From Apostichopus japonicus (taxonomy: Eukaryota > Echinodermata > Holothuroidea > Aspidochirotida > Stichopodidae), in the NCBI RefSeq assembly GCF_037975245.1, contig NC_092582.1, positions 2,309,001 to 2,373,000 of the forward strand: a stretch of DNA of 64,000 nucleotides, in the 5' to 3' direction. Positions 1-11,457 of the stretch are shown here, one piece after another. The position numbers and the translations under genes are program-made. The notes under the pieces were generated by a model. It did no database searches, was not told the DNA's origin, and worked only from the letters and a program-made list of their open reading frames with translations. Within the stretch, counting starts at the first letter, position 1, and each line of letters opens with the position of its first letter.

Positions 1-255
1 CCTTGCCTCCTTGCCTCTTTCCCTCCTTCCCTCCTCCCCTGCTCCCCTCCTCGCCTCCTTGCCTCCTTGCCTCCTTGCCTCCTTGCCTCCTTGCCTCCTT
101 GCCTCCTTGCCTCCTTGCCTCCTTCCCTCCTCGCCTCCTCGCCTCCTCTCCCCCTCGCCACCTCGCCTCCTCGCCACCTCGCCACCTCGCCTCCTCGCCA
201 CCTCGCCTCCTCGCCTCCTCGCCTCCTTCCCTCCTTCCCTCCTTCCCTCCTCCCG
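1..255. repeat. Pyrimidine-rich 8-bp minisatellite
   Basis: Tandem array of an 8-bp unit of the form CCTCCTTG that drifts into CCTCCTCG and CCACCTCG variants. It is almost pure C/T on this strand. It is open in several frames, giving repetitive Pro/Leu/Ser peptides that have no coding value. The array is cut by the window edge, so its full length is unknown. Confidence 0.95.
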
Positions 256-285
256 CCCTTTCCATAAAGGAAAACCAGTGAGAGG

Positions 286-331
286 TACACTACACTACAC
301 TGCACTGCACTGCACTGCACTGCAATCCACT
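286..331. repeat. (CACTG)n short tandem repeat
   Basis: Runs of CACTA followed by CACTG pentamers directly downstream of the pyrimidine minisatellite. Confidence 0.85.
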
Positions 332-2690
332 ACACCACTTCAGTTTATTTTGCTTCTCTACTGTTACCGTGCAAGTGCATTTTCAAGCCACTTAACACTA
401 TCAAGTTCATTCCATAACATAGATATACTACTATTTTAATACTGTTGTGCATTACTCCAAATTAAAAAAAAAAAGCCAATGTCAATGGATTCTGGAATAG
501 AACATTTGATAATATAACGAAAAACCCTTCATGTCCTTGCATATCCCATGGGTATTTCTCAGCACATTTTTTTCTGTTGTATCCAAAACAATAATAAATA
601 AAACATAATTAATTAAACAACCTTGTACGAATTTCTTTCTATATACGGATTAAAAAAAAAAGCCGAAGACTTGTCTTGATAATTCGTTTTATATCGAAAC
701 AAGATGACCAATTTGGTCTGATTCGGAACATGACGATAAAATATCATCTTCTGTGTATCATAATTCTTGCTATTTTAATGAGAATTTGATGCGAGGTGGC
801 TTCCAGGGTAATAAAGTGTATTGAGACGTAAAAGGTTGGTTTTTGTAGCATATCCATCAAATATATGGAATGACCTTTTTAATATTGTAATATCTTGAAA
901 TAACATAACATATTTTAATATATGCCCATATGGAATCGATGAAGGCAGAAACATGTAGACATGGCTAAAATTGGCAGCAATCATTATTGAATACAATCTT
1001 AATTTCTAAAGAGGGGAAGGAGAAATTTCAGACGTTGAAAGTGTCCTTGTGTGATGATTTTCTTGAAAGGACTGAACTTTGCTCTTACCAAGCAGGAGCG
1101 ATTTGATGGAATCTAGCGCTCAAAGTAATAAGTTGGTTTAACATATATAAGAGTAACCAAAGCCTTAAGGATTTCTTTCCTTGAAAAGACGAAAATGGAC
1201 TCTTGAAAAGAAATCAGCATTGTGAGCACTCTCAAAAAATGAATTCCAAATCTCAAAAACAAAACAAAAAACAAAAAAATTGCGCGTGTATATAACTCAT
1301 TTTCAAGTTCATAATGTTGACATGGTTTACGATATTTAATCTGCCGTATCTCGCCTGTGATTTTGGTAACGGTCTACGGAAGGAATGATGCTAGGGAATG
1401 AAACACCTCAAGATATGATGAGATAATTCTAAACTTCCTCTTAAACTATAGCTTTCATGTCTTCTCATCGTTGTTGTAGTAGTAGTTTTGCCACAATATA
1501 TTAGTCGCCCAGTATATGGGGATATTCTTTAACATAATATCTGTTAAATCTATATTATTTTAAAAATGAGAAATGGTATATGGTTTCTCATGCATATGCA
1601 TGAATCTTATAGACGTTATATATATCATATGACACCAATGATCTCCATGACAGATTGTACAACATCCCACGTTCCACAGTTCAGGAGACAGAATGTCCAC
1701 TGTTGCGCACGCAGCAGCAGAAGTCTGGAGAGTTTTTTTTTTTTCATTAATCAGAGGCGAAATAAGTCATGGTCGAACTAACGTTTAGAATATGAAGCGT
1801 GAAAAGCTGGCTTTGATGTGTTCCCTTTTATAAGAACGAAACGACCAATTCAACATTTATTATTCTTCCGTGAAATATAACGAGGGATCGCGGAAACCTG
1901 TAATAATACTTTTACTGTGTTTAAAATTACAGCTTTGTCTATTTTCTTAACTTATATCATTTTTAGCCAACAAATCTTCGTCTTCTATAAACCACGATTG
2001 TACTTTGATTAGAATAAGGCAACTCTCTAATTGATTGAAAGAAAGGAACGCTAATTATTACGGGAGTGAATAGTTAATCCGTCAATTCCAATTGGCAGTG
2101 CAACATTTTGCCGTCCGGACACTTTTCATAGCATTAGTAAAATGAATGACAAAAAAAAAATAGAAATTTACAAACCGTATAAAGTTTTACAGCACGATGC
2201 ATCAGTGACTTAGTTTTATTGTTCTTACCAACCCTGAATCAATGACATTTTTCTTATTTTCTCCCCAGAAAATCCAAACGTCACACACATGTAACGTATG
2301 AGTTATGTACAAACACGAGTTTTGTGTATAATAGCAATACAGTAATAGGTTTAGTGACTCATTTGATAAGAATAATTCATAATTGGTCCTTGATGCAAAA
2401 CGTAAAATAACTCAATCCATCAATTTCCTTTCACACATCAATACAAAACATCCATTTATGGTTAACAAACGCCCGTTAATTAAGTACTTTACTTAGCCCA
2501 GGTGTCGATACAGACTCAACTATAAAGTCTTTAATTGACTGATCCGTGAAGGTCGTTGACTCTGTAAAGAATTTGTTCCAATGTAGTGGATTTGTTCTGA
2601 AGGAAGAAACATTGAACACAGTGTGTATAGCTTTGCCAAATCCATTTAGAAATCTTGGTCATATGTTACCATTCTTTTTGGATTTCGAAG
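332..2690. other. No recognisable feature
   Basis: AT-rich sequence with scattered poly-A and poly-T runs. Open frames are short and unrelated to anything I recognise. No splice-flanked open segment stood out. Confidence 0.5.
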
Positions 2691-2691
2691 G

Positions 2692-2862
<171 letters not shown>

Positions 2863-3189
2863 ACTGCACCTACGTAACAATCAGTGGAAGGATGTTACTC
2901 ATAGTATTGTTATAGTTGGTCTAATCTTTGATATGAATATAGGAAATGCGCAGCAATGAACAAATAACAGTGACATTTCAGAATAGGTTTAACAGTGTAG
3001 CTTTTGAACGTAAGGTAAGGTAATGAAAATATGTTAGATGACACCAGAGAACGTTTTCACCAGAGACATCTAACACAACCTCTCTCACCACAACCTACCC
3101 CCCCCCCCGCCTCTTTAAAAAAGGGAAGAAGCAAACAAAAAGGATACAAAAAATAGTGCTGAGTACGTTATTATATAACTTGGTTTCTG

Positions 3190-4115
3190 TGAAATATACT
3201 CCGTAACCTACTTTAGCATTGACACAGTACAGAACAAACCACATATACATAGTGTAATTGACCGAGGTTAGACCTAGGTTGAACATGGAAACCGTACAGA
3301 ACACAAATAACCATTCATGCATAGTGTAATAAACCTATATTAGACGTAGATTGAACATTGAGACCGTACAGAACACAACCAACCACTCATATGCATAGTG
3401 TAATAGACCGAGGTTAGACTTGGGTTGTACATGGAGACCGTACAGAACACAACTAAACATTCATATGCATAGTGTAATAAACCTATATTAGACGTAGATT
3501 GATCATTGAGATCGTGCAGAACACTACCAACCACTTACTATACATAGTGTCATAGATCTAGGTAGCACCTAGGTTGAACATGGAGACCGTACAGAACAAA
3601 TCAACCACCCATATGCATAGTGTAATAAACCTATATTAGACGTAGGTTGAGCATGGAGACCGTACAGAACACAACCAACCACTCATATGCATATATGTAA
3701 TAGACCGAGGTTAGACCTAGGTTGTACTTGGAGACCGTACAGAACACAACTAGCCATTCTTATGCATGTTGTAATAAACCTATATATTAAACGTAGATTG
3801 AACATTGAGACCGTACAGCACACAAATAACCACTTTTATGCGTAGTGTCATAGACCGAGGTTAGACCTAGGTTGAGAATTGAGACTGTACAGAACAAACC
3901 AATCCCCCATATACATTGTGCAATAAACCTGGCTTAGACATAGATTGATCATTGAACCAAACACTTATATGCATAATGTCATAGACCTAAGTTAGACCTT
4001 GGTTGAGCATTCAGACCACAACCACTCACATATACAGCGTTATATACCTAGGTTAGACACAGGTTGAGCATTGAAACCGTACAGAACACAACCAACCACT
4101 CACATACATAGTGCT
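3190..4115. repeat. 74-bp satellite with A/B dimer (about 148-bp) higher-order structure
   Basis: About 12 copies of a ~74-bp unit, each containing a CCGTACAGAACACAAC core and a GCATAGTGTAAT box. The marker CCGTACAG recurs near 3292, 3364, 3438 and 3587, with a variant near 3512. Two unit types alternate. Type A has AATAAACCTATATTAGACGT, and type B has AGACCGAGGTTAGACCTAGG. The order B-A-B-A holds from about 3247 to about 3940, after which units degrade and lose segments. Confidence 0.9.
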
Positions 4116-5085
4116 AAGGAATGAGCCTTATGGAAGCACAGACTAGCATTTCTTTTATTAAAACGAATTAAAAATATCGTTTTCTACTAACATCGGGACA
4201 ACAAGTGTTTGGATATTCTAACACTACACTGACATCCTGACATCCTGTGTATACAAATATTGCTTGGCCTGTAATAATTCAAAGTGCAAGGTTACTTCGG
4301 TGCAGAAATGCGAGATCTTTTTTTGGACTCAAATAACTGAATAAATAGTGAAAGGCTTCGACCTTAGTTCATCCAAAGAAACATATATTGACATTTTAGA
4401 GCAGTCAGGAATCAGATGTTGACATAGCTTCAAGAATCACTTTTAAAGGTAAATAATGATTAAAATAGCAAATAGATCATTTACATCACAATCATACAAA
4501 TTTGGCGAAATAAACGATAGAATAAGAGGAATTTCAGCCGACACAATTACAATATTTGACTACATAATACTATTTTTTGTTTGGAAACGAAAATCCCAAA
4601 TGTGGGTTTCTTTTAATACTTTTTTTCGTATAAAAAGTCCTCTTAGGAAATGTATCGTAAAATTTGGAAGCAAAAGATGTCTACGTTATCGAAGTAGATA
4701 TTGCCTCCATGACATTTTGGACGTTACGTGTACTCTTCAAACGCATTTGTACTTCACAATCAAATATAAATTCTTGCAAACCTAGTCTGTTCATGTAAAT
4801 ATGAAGCACTTTCTAGTCTCTTTGTACTATTTTGGGATTTCGTTTTTTTAACATACCCTCACATTGATTTTGGATGACGTGCAGTAGTACTTATTCCCAT
4901 TCGAAGAGGCACTTTATACCTCACTTGACATGCTCACATAGTTACAGTCTCAATGCAAGGGGAGTGGCGTTGAGATTGGATCAGAATGATTGGCTTTCAA
5001 ACATAGGCACTATCTTGGGTGGCTTTCCTTGTATACTAAGAGAGCTTAACGCTTACATGGCGGATAATGCTCACCACTACGTAAA
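4116..5085. other. No recognisable feature
   Basis: AT-rich sequence. A 109-codon plus-strand frame (4456-4785) has a basic, low-complexity product that I do not recognise, and there is no supporting signal around it. Confidence 0.45.
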
Positions 5086-5087
5086 AC

Positions 5088-5240
5088 ATTACATTGCACC
5101 GTACTGTACTGTACTTGTACTGCACTGCATTACACTGCATTGAATAACGCTACATTACATATGTTACGCTACATTACATACATTACGCTACATTTCACGC
5201 ATTACGCTGCATTAAATACATTGCACTACATTACATAATA
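5088..5240. repeat. Degenerate ACATTACGCT-type microsatellite
   Basis: Imperfect repeats of short motifs such as TACATTACG, TACTGCACTG and GCTACATTACAT. Period is about 5-20 bp and poorly preserved. Confidence 0.75.
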
Positions 5241-6159
5241 ATAATATTTGAAATTTAGGTTACATGAACGGTTAAACAAACATTACGATTAAAACAAACA
5301 TTACAGTTGGATGACTTCTCCTGGATCAAAACAACAGCATAAACAAACAATAAGGAAAGGAAGGTAAACGATTCTTCTGTCACGAAAAACATCACAACGA
5401 CTTTATTGTGATCTATTTACTGGAATGATGACGAACTCATTTGACTAACTTAAATCACTTTCAAACAGCCGTATCTTGAGTCAGGAAGGAGTTAACGAGG
5501 TGGCCTTTTCACCTTGCACTGGGGAATGCCTTTGTATTCCATATGTGTGTCACAATCTCTCTTAACAGAATAAACCTTAAAGATATATCTGGCTGAAACA
5601 TACGTCCCTCTAGTGTTCTATAGACCTGAGTGTCTGCTTTGTATTCCTTTACAAAGTAAAACATGCCGTCAACATGTGGCATAGTTTTGGAGTCAATATA
5701 CAAACCTTAATTCCGGCCGTTTGCTTTGTGGTTTTCTAAAACTATGTTAAATGAAATTAAGGCGTGCTCTTATGTGACGCACTGAAAAGAAATTTAAAGA
5801 GGCAGATTTATCTGTCGATAAACGTCTCTCTGTTTTTATTAGTTGAAACTTACTTTTGTTGTTTATTTTTGTTATCATGATGTAAAAACAAACATGAGAT
5901 TTTCGATTAAGCTGAAGCTGAAGCTTTACTTTAAACCATGTAGCCGACAACATTGCACGTATAGGATTGATTAATGAATGTAATTATCCCTAGCTCAATG
6001 ATCAAATCTTTGTTATTAGAAAGATTCTTTCTCGTGCTTGAAAATTTCATTTCCGTGAAACTTACTCCGAGAATGATCAGCTGTTCCAAGGTTGTAAATA
6101 ATTTACTTCTCTGTACTAAGATGACGAGAAGGAAACTGAACGATGAAAATATTACTCAA
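5241..6159. other. No recognisable feature
   Basis: AT-rich sequence with only short open frames on both strands and no repeats that I can delimit. Confidence 0.45.
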
Positions 6160-6365
6160 TAATCCTGCAGTAATTTTAATCAATAAGCTTCTTTGATGTT
6201 TAAAATGATCAAAATATCTCTGATCTAGACTACAACTTTTCTATAGTCTAGACTAGAAGATTAACGGTTTAGACTTTATTCAGTCGTTTTCTTTGACAGT
6301 GCGCCATACTATACAGTGAGGTATCACCGTGCAAAAAGGAGATACAAAGCTTAAGAATGACTTCG
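6160..6365 (+). repeat. Diverged direct repeat, left copy
   Basis: Matches 7078-7268 in the same orientation. Shared blocks include CAGTAATTTTAATCAATAA (6168 and 7086), ATCTCTGATCT, and AGACTTTATTCAGTCGTTT (6270 and 7173). Identity is patchy, so this is an old duplication. The two copies bracket an inverted repeat. Confidence 0.7.
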
Positions 6366-6541
6366 TTATAGGTTGTAATAATAACTGCCTTTAGGACTCA
6401 AGTCACGCTTGTTGAGACCCTTGTTTCAATAATAAAAGCGACATTCTAGCATGGCAACTGTCCAGCATTATGTATACGCGTCTTGATTGAATGCTTTTGA
6501 ATCATGATAATGTTACTTCAAAGAATAGTCCAGGTAAAAAT

Positions 6542-6720
6542 GTCTCTTTGATATGTTACAGAAGAACATTCTAGTGAAATTTGCATTCAATTCCTATTTA
6601 CCGTTTTTGAGATATTGACAGTTGAAGTTATCTGATATTGCTACCAAAAGTGAACTTGAAGCAAACAGGTGTGATGTCATAGTTGCACACTGACAAATAT
6701 TGTTTTGTATTTTCTTTATT
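6542..6720 (+). repeat. Inverted repeat, left arm
   Basis: The reverse complement of 6855-7055 aligns along nearly its whole length. Shared blocks include TCTCTTTGATATGTT, GAAATTTGCATTCAATTCCT, ATTGACAGTTGAAGTT and CCAAAAGTGAACTTG. The loop between the arms is about 135 bp. Confidence 0.8.
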
Positions 6721-6854
6721 TTTCAGTCTATTGAATTGACCTTGGATTGGATAGGGTTACTAGTTGTCTAAAGGGAATGTGAGGTTTAAAAATACCAATA
6801 CGTATGGTACATTCACATTATGGATGCATCCAATTGTGGAGTATAAACTTAGAC

Positions 6855-7055
6855 GTAAATTTCAAAGGAAAACAAAACATTGTGTATCAGTGTACAACAA
6901 TGACGTTACACCTGCTTGCTCCAAGTTCACTTTTGGTACGACGAAACGTGGCAACTTCAACTGTCAATATATCAAAAACGGTACACAGGAATTGAATGCA
7001 AATTTCACCACAATGCTTAGATTATGTTCCTCTTTGAACATATCAAAGAGAAAAT
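6855..7055 (-). repeat. Inverted repeat, right arm
   Basis: Partner of the arm at 6542-6720. It also contains a small perfect hairpin at 7030-7050: CTCTTTGA, a 5-nt loop, then TCAAAGAG. An open frame at 6764-7174 runs across this arm. It starts at a non-ATG codon and matches no protein I know, so it is treated as non-coding. Confidence 0.8.
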
Positions 7056-7077
7056 TTGACCTGGACTATCCTTTTAA

Positions 7078-7268
7078 TAACTCTTCAGTAATTTTAATCA
7101 ATAACATTCTTGATTTTTACAATAATACTAAAAACATCTCTGATCTTGCAAATTTAGAAGATGTCACGGCATAGACTTTATTCAGTCGTTTCTTAAACGA
7201 TATGGAATGTTCTACAGGAAGTGAGTTATCATCATGTAGTAGGCAGACAGACAGTTCAAGGATGACGT
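7078..7268 (+). repeat. Diverged direct repeat, right copy
   Basis: Same-orientation partner of 6160-6365, offset about 905-918 bp. Together with the inverted repeat it forms an outer direct-repeat, inner inverted-repeat layout. Confidence 0.7.
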
Positions 7269-7299
7269 CAGACAAAGTTTAACTTTGAGGTCAAACACC

Positions 7300-8990
7300 T
7301 AGAAAGTCGACAAAGTTTGCCTTCTTAGGCAAATTTAGTGGTGACGTCACCTCCTCTGTTCGTTCTTAAACAAAAGTCAATATGCTCTGTCAAAATTATT
7401 ATTGTATCGTCTTATTAGCATCGGGAACAACCTCAAGGATAAACTTGAACAACATTTTTTCTGTATTTTTTTGTATCGGGGTCTGGTTTGCATGACGGCG
7501 ATAAAATAGCTTTAGGAAGCAATGTAAGTGGATTGTTTAGAAAAATTACACAGTGTAGCTTTTAAAAGGTTCTCAAGAATACTGGGTGTCACTGGGTAAT
7601 AGCTATATACTTGGTTTCAGTGTTAGATTAAAGCTATTCAAGACTACCTATTTTTAGGGGGGACGGTGCAGTGGTTATGGTAAACGATTCGTCCATATGC
7701 CCGCGATAAGCACTTTGTACTCATACTAATATATCCCATAGTGTGAGATTAAGTTCCCCTGCTCAAATCAAGGGGAATTCTACTCGCACTGGTACTCATG
7801 CTGATGTACCCTCATTTGCTGCTTGCATATATCTCCAACCGATGAAAAGAAATTCATTAAGCGTTCACCTTAGAGTATCGTACGCTCGATTATAGGTTTT
7901 TAATTAAGTCAGTAGCCACCGATGCCATTTTTCAGTAGTTTATAATGTCAAAATCATTTTATAATCCACGTGAAAATGACTCCTTTTTTTAATAAGACGA
8001 ATTTGATTTGGTATTCGAATGGATTACGAATAGTCCTACTACACAAGTAACGTTTTAGCAATCGAAAGTAAAAAAAGCGTTGTGGCTATATAAGGTCTTC
8101 TTCATTAAGTTATAAACGTCACAATATATTATACTCCAATTGACCACAAATTCTATTAGAAATGACTTGAATTTCGAGGATAGTTGAAAGGGATATTTCT
8201 TTCGTCAAATCGACTTCGTAGAAAATGTTATGTATTTTCTCCAGCAGCGGGTGCAAATCCATAAATTGATATCATATTTCTATTTCACTTTGTAAGAGAC
8301 GAATTTAGCAGAAAATAAATTGTGAACTTTTCTTAATGTAATATTGGTTCATAATTTTGATGAGACGTGTTTTATCACTGTATCTTTGTAAACATATCAA
8401 AATGTAAACCTTAAGAAAAATCATGTAGTGAAACCTTTAGTTAAGAGTACAGTGACAGCTAAGTCAACTTAGGTATCATATTTCAAGGACATATCAGCCA
8501 GCAGATTATAATGTATTACAGTTAAGCTTTTTCAAGATCATGATGTCATTACAAACCGCCACCCGCGTGAACTCTACATAAACCTGCACGACGTTAGTCA
8601 ATGACTTTGCTTCCGAGAAAACCAAATGCCTCCTCTGGATCGATATAATTTCAATTAATCTAGCAACGCTGGGTTTTTACTCTATTGAATTGTAGTAAAC
8701 ATTTTAGCCAATACAACATAAACTTTAGCTAGCCCATATCAATAAAAAATATTAAGCTCCGCAACTTTTGCTACATGTAATATTTTGTAATAATTTTTTT
8801 TATAATTTTATTTTGTAATATATATTTTATTTTGTAATATTTTCTACACTACAAGAATAATGACGTCATCTTCAGTAGATTAACAAGTATGATAAGATAA
8901 TGCAAAATACCACTTGCTTATGTCAATAAACAAGATTCATTTCTGGGTAATGTTGTCGCGACGGAAATGTCATAACTTATAAGCTGCAAC
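7300..8990. other. No recognisable feature
   Basis: AT-rich sequence with no open frame worth reporting. Around 7660-7690 there is a phrase loosely like a SINE A-box region (GTGCAGTGGTTA), but I see no correctly spaced B box. Confidence 0.45.
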
Positions 8991-8999
8991 GCTAAGCTC

Positions 9000-10150
9000 A
9001 TCTTCAGTACTTCAGTATGTGTAGTCATATTAATGAACACATTGAAAATTAGCGATATGATTTTTGAATGACATGAATCTCGGAGTAATTGGCTTGTGGC
9101 ATCAGAACTAGATATACATATTTTTTCAAAACATTGTATGCAATAAACAGTAAGTTTATTTGAATAAATTATCTTTTATAGCTATTTTAGTGACTATGAA
9201 TCTATATTACGTGACTGTGTATGATACAGAGCGTTATGTGGGATAGCCGCGATGCACTTGTTACATTTCTGTTTTGCTTTCTACAGTAATAGTGAGTTCG
9301 TCTGCAGTAGATAATCATTCGTAATCAAGTTAGACGCCTTAAAGCAACCATTGGTTACGTTTTCTGTCATAGATGATTTTTCCTTCCGTAAATTATTATT
9401 TATATGCATGTTAGTCCACACGACGCTACCTCATTGGAATCTAATTAATTAATATTTCCGAAAAAAATTGAAGCGACAGAACTCATATATGCATGTCTCT
9501 TATAACATTTTAAAAAAAGGCAATGAACTCATTGCAGGAGACTAGCATTTATAATCATGTTAATCAAGACAAACATTAACATATTTGAAAAACGTCATTT
9601 AATATCTGTGTAGTCTAACAGCGAGGAAACGCTCTACATTTCTGTTACCTCAATTTATACTATAATAATGTGCAGTCGTACTCACGTTACTGATTATTAA
9701 ATTGACTCATGCGTACTGAATAAACGATATTAAACTCTAAGTGCGTGAAAAACATAACTCTCTCTTTAATTGATCTGTAGTTACAATTAATATATACAAT
9801 AACAATGAGTGCATAATATTAGACTAATATTTATAGTCATGTTAGTCAACAACAACTGACTCATGTGAATGAACGACATTCATATCTTAGTAATCTTACA
9901 ACATGAAAACTCGTTACATCACTGTTATTGCAATTCGTACATTAATGTTGAATTTATTTTAGTTGACTAGTATCTATAGTCATGTTAGTCGACAACAACT
10001 GACTCATGTGAATGAACGACATTCATCTCTGAGTATAACAACACAAAAACTCGTTACATTACTGTTATTACATGTACAGTTTATTACTAAACTCATTGAC
10101 ATTGTATTAACATTCGTAGTCATGTTACAACACCTAAATCTGCCTCTTGT
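9000..10150. repeat. Decayed tandem array, period about 142 bp
   Basis: The marker AGTCATGTTA and its variants recur near 9552, 9836, 9979 and 10117, that is at one or two multiples of about 140 bp. The two best-preserved units (about 9823 and about 9965) share TAGTCATGTTAGTC, CAACAACTGACTCATGTGAA and AAACTCGTTACAT. Earlier units (about 9000-9750) are recognisable only from short words. Boundaries are approximate. Confidence 0.65.
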
Positions 10151-10189
10151 CCATGTATAAATGACTTTCAGCTCGCAATAGGATGGCAA

Positions 10190-11423
10190 AGCGAGGCCAA
10201 AAAATGTCGTTACATTTTCTTTGAAAACATTCTAGAAAATTAACGCGCCAAGTGCTACATCTTCTATAAACATCATAGCCCAAATCTGTTCCAGCTCTCT
10301 GCAAGACCAGTCTCTGTATATAGTCACGTTTAGTATAGTCTAAACATTAGCAGTGTGTTCCTTACCCGCGGCGGGTTTTTTTTTATTCTGATGGGTGTTT
10401 GATAAGGCTTCACTTTTATTAGTCGGGGAAATTCGCCCGTCTGTGAAATTTTGACTTAATCATTCAAATAATGATGTAATCCCTTTGCTGCAGCTTTTTA
10501 GACCTCCGTCTTGCCCAAATGGTTGATACTTGTAAACCGGATATCGGAGTGTAGAGCAAGCTTCTCTTTATTCGACTGAAGAGGTTTTATTTTCTATGAG
10601 AGAGAAATCCAATAGATTTGATGACAGCTTCCCACGCTCTGCAATGACAATGACTTCCACATAAGTATGCCGAAGGGAGTCTTTGACTATATACAAGAAT
10701 GATTGCAGTAAATATCTCGGCTCCCCGCCTTTACACTTTTGACGGATAACCACAAAAGCTATATCGATAATCCTTCATTCAGCCACTCAGCCAGAGAATA
10801 GCATAGTTTGATGGGATTCCGGAGGAGACTTGTGTTCATACTGAAAGGCGTTATGTCAATAATTATGTGATATGCAGTAACAAACACATTTGTGTATGTA
10901 TGTGTGGACAGTAATTGATAATGAATTAATGCATTATTATGTAACATTGTACCTAATGTGCGTGACAGATATGAATGGTTGGCATAAAGTTTATACAAGC
11001 TTCTTCAAAATAAGAAAAAAAAGTTAAATATTTTACAAAGGCGGATCCAGAAGTGGATTTGGTAGAGGATTGATGAAGCCGACTCCCATGTAGGGCGGGT
11101 GGTGGACCTCTCCCAGATAAAAATAAATAAAAAATATATATCTATATTTTTGTTTTAAATTTTAAAATGGAGCATTCTGAGGCATATATAGAATGAAAAT
11201 TATAGGCTTAGGTCTCAACACAAGGTTGCGTTAATATGTACATTTGATATTCTAGTGTGGGTTGAAAAATATCCTATATACTGAATGTCCTTAGGATGTG
11301 AAGATTTGTGATAGGAAGGCATGGTTTGACACCTTACAGTTGTTAAGACTCCTCGGATCACGCCTGTTGACTATGAAGATTGTTATTTCTCGTCAAAGAA
11401 CGTATATGTATAGGTAATTAATG

Positions 11424-11457
<34 letters not shown>

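Noticed and set aside
6764-7174. 136-codon plus-strand frame
   Set aside because: Begins at TTG and lies inside the inverted and direct repeat composite. No recognisable protein.
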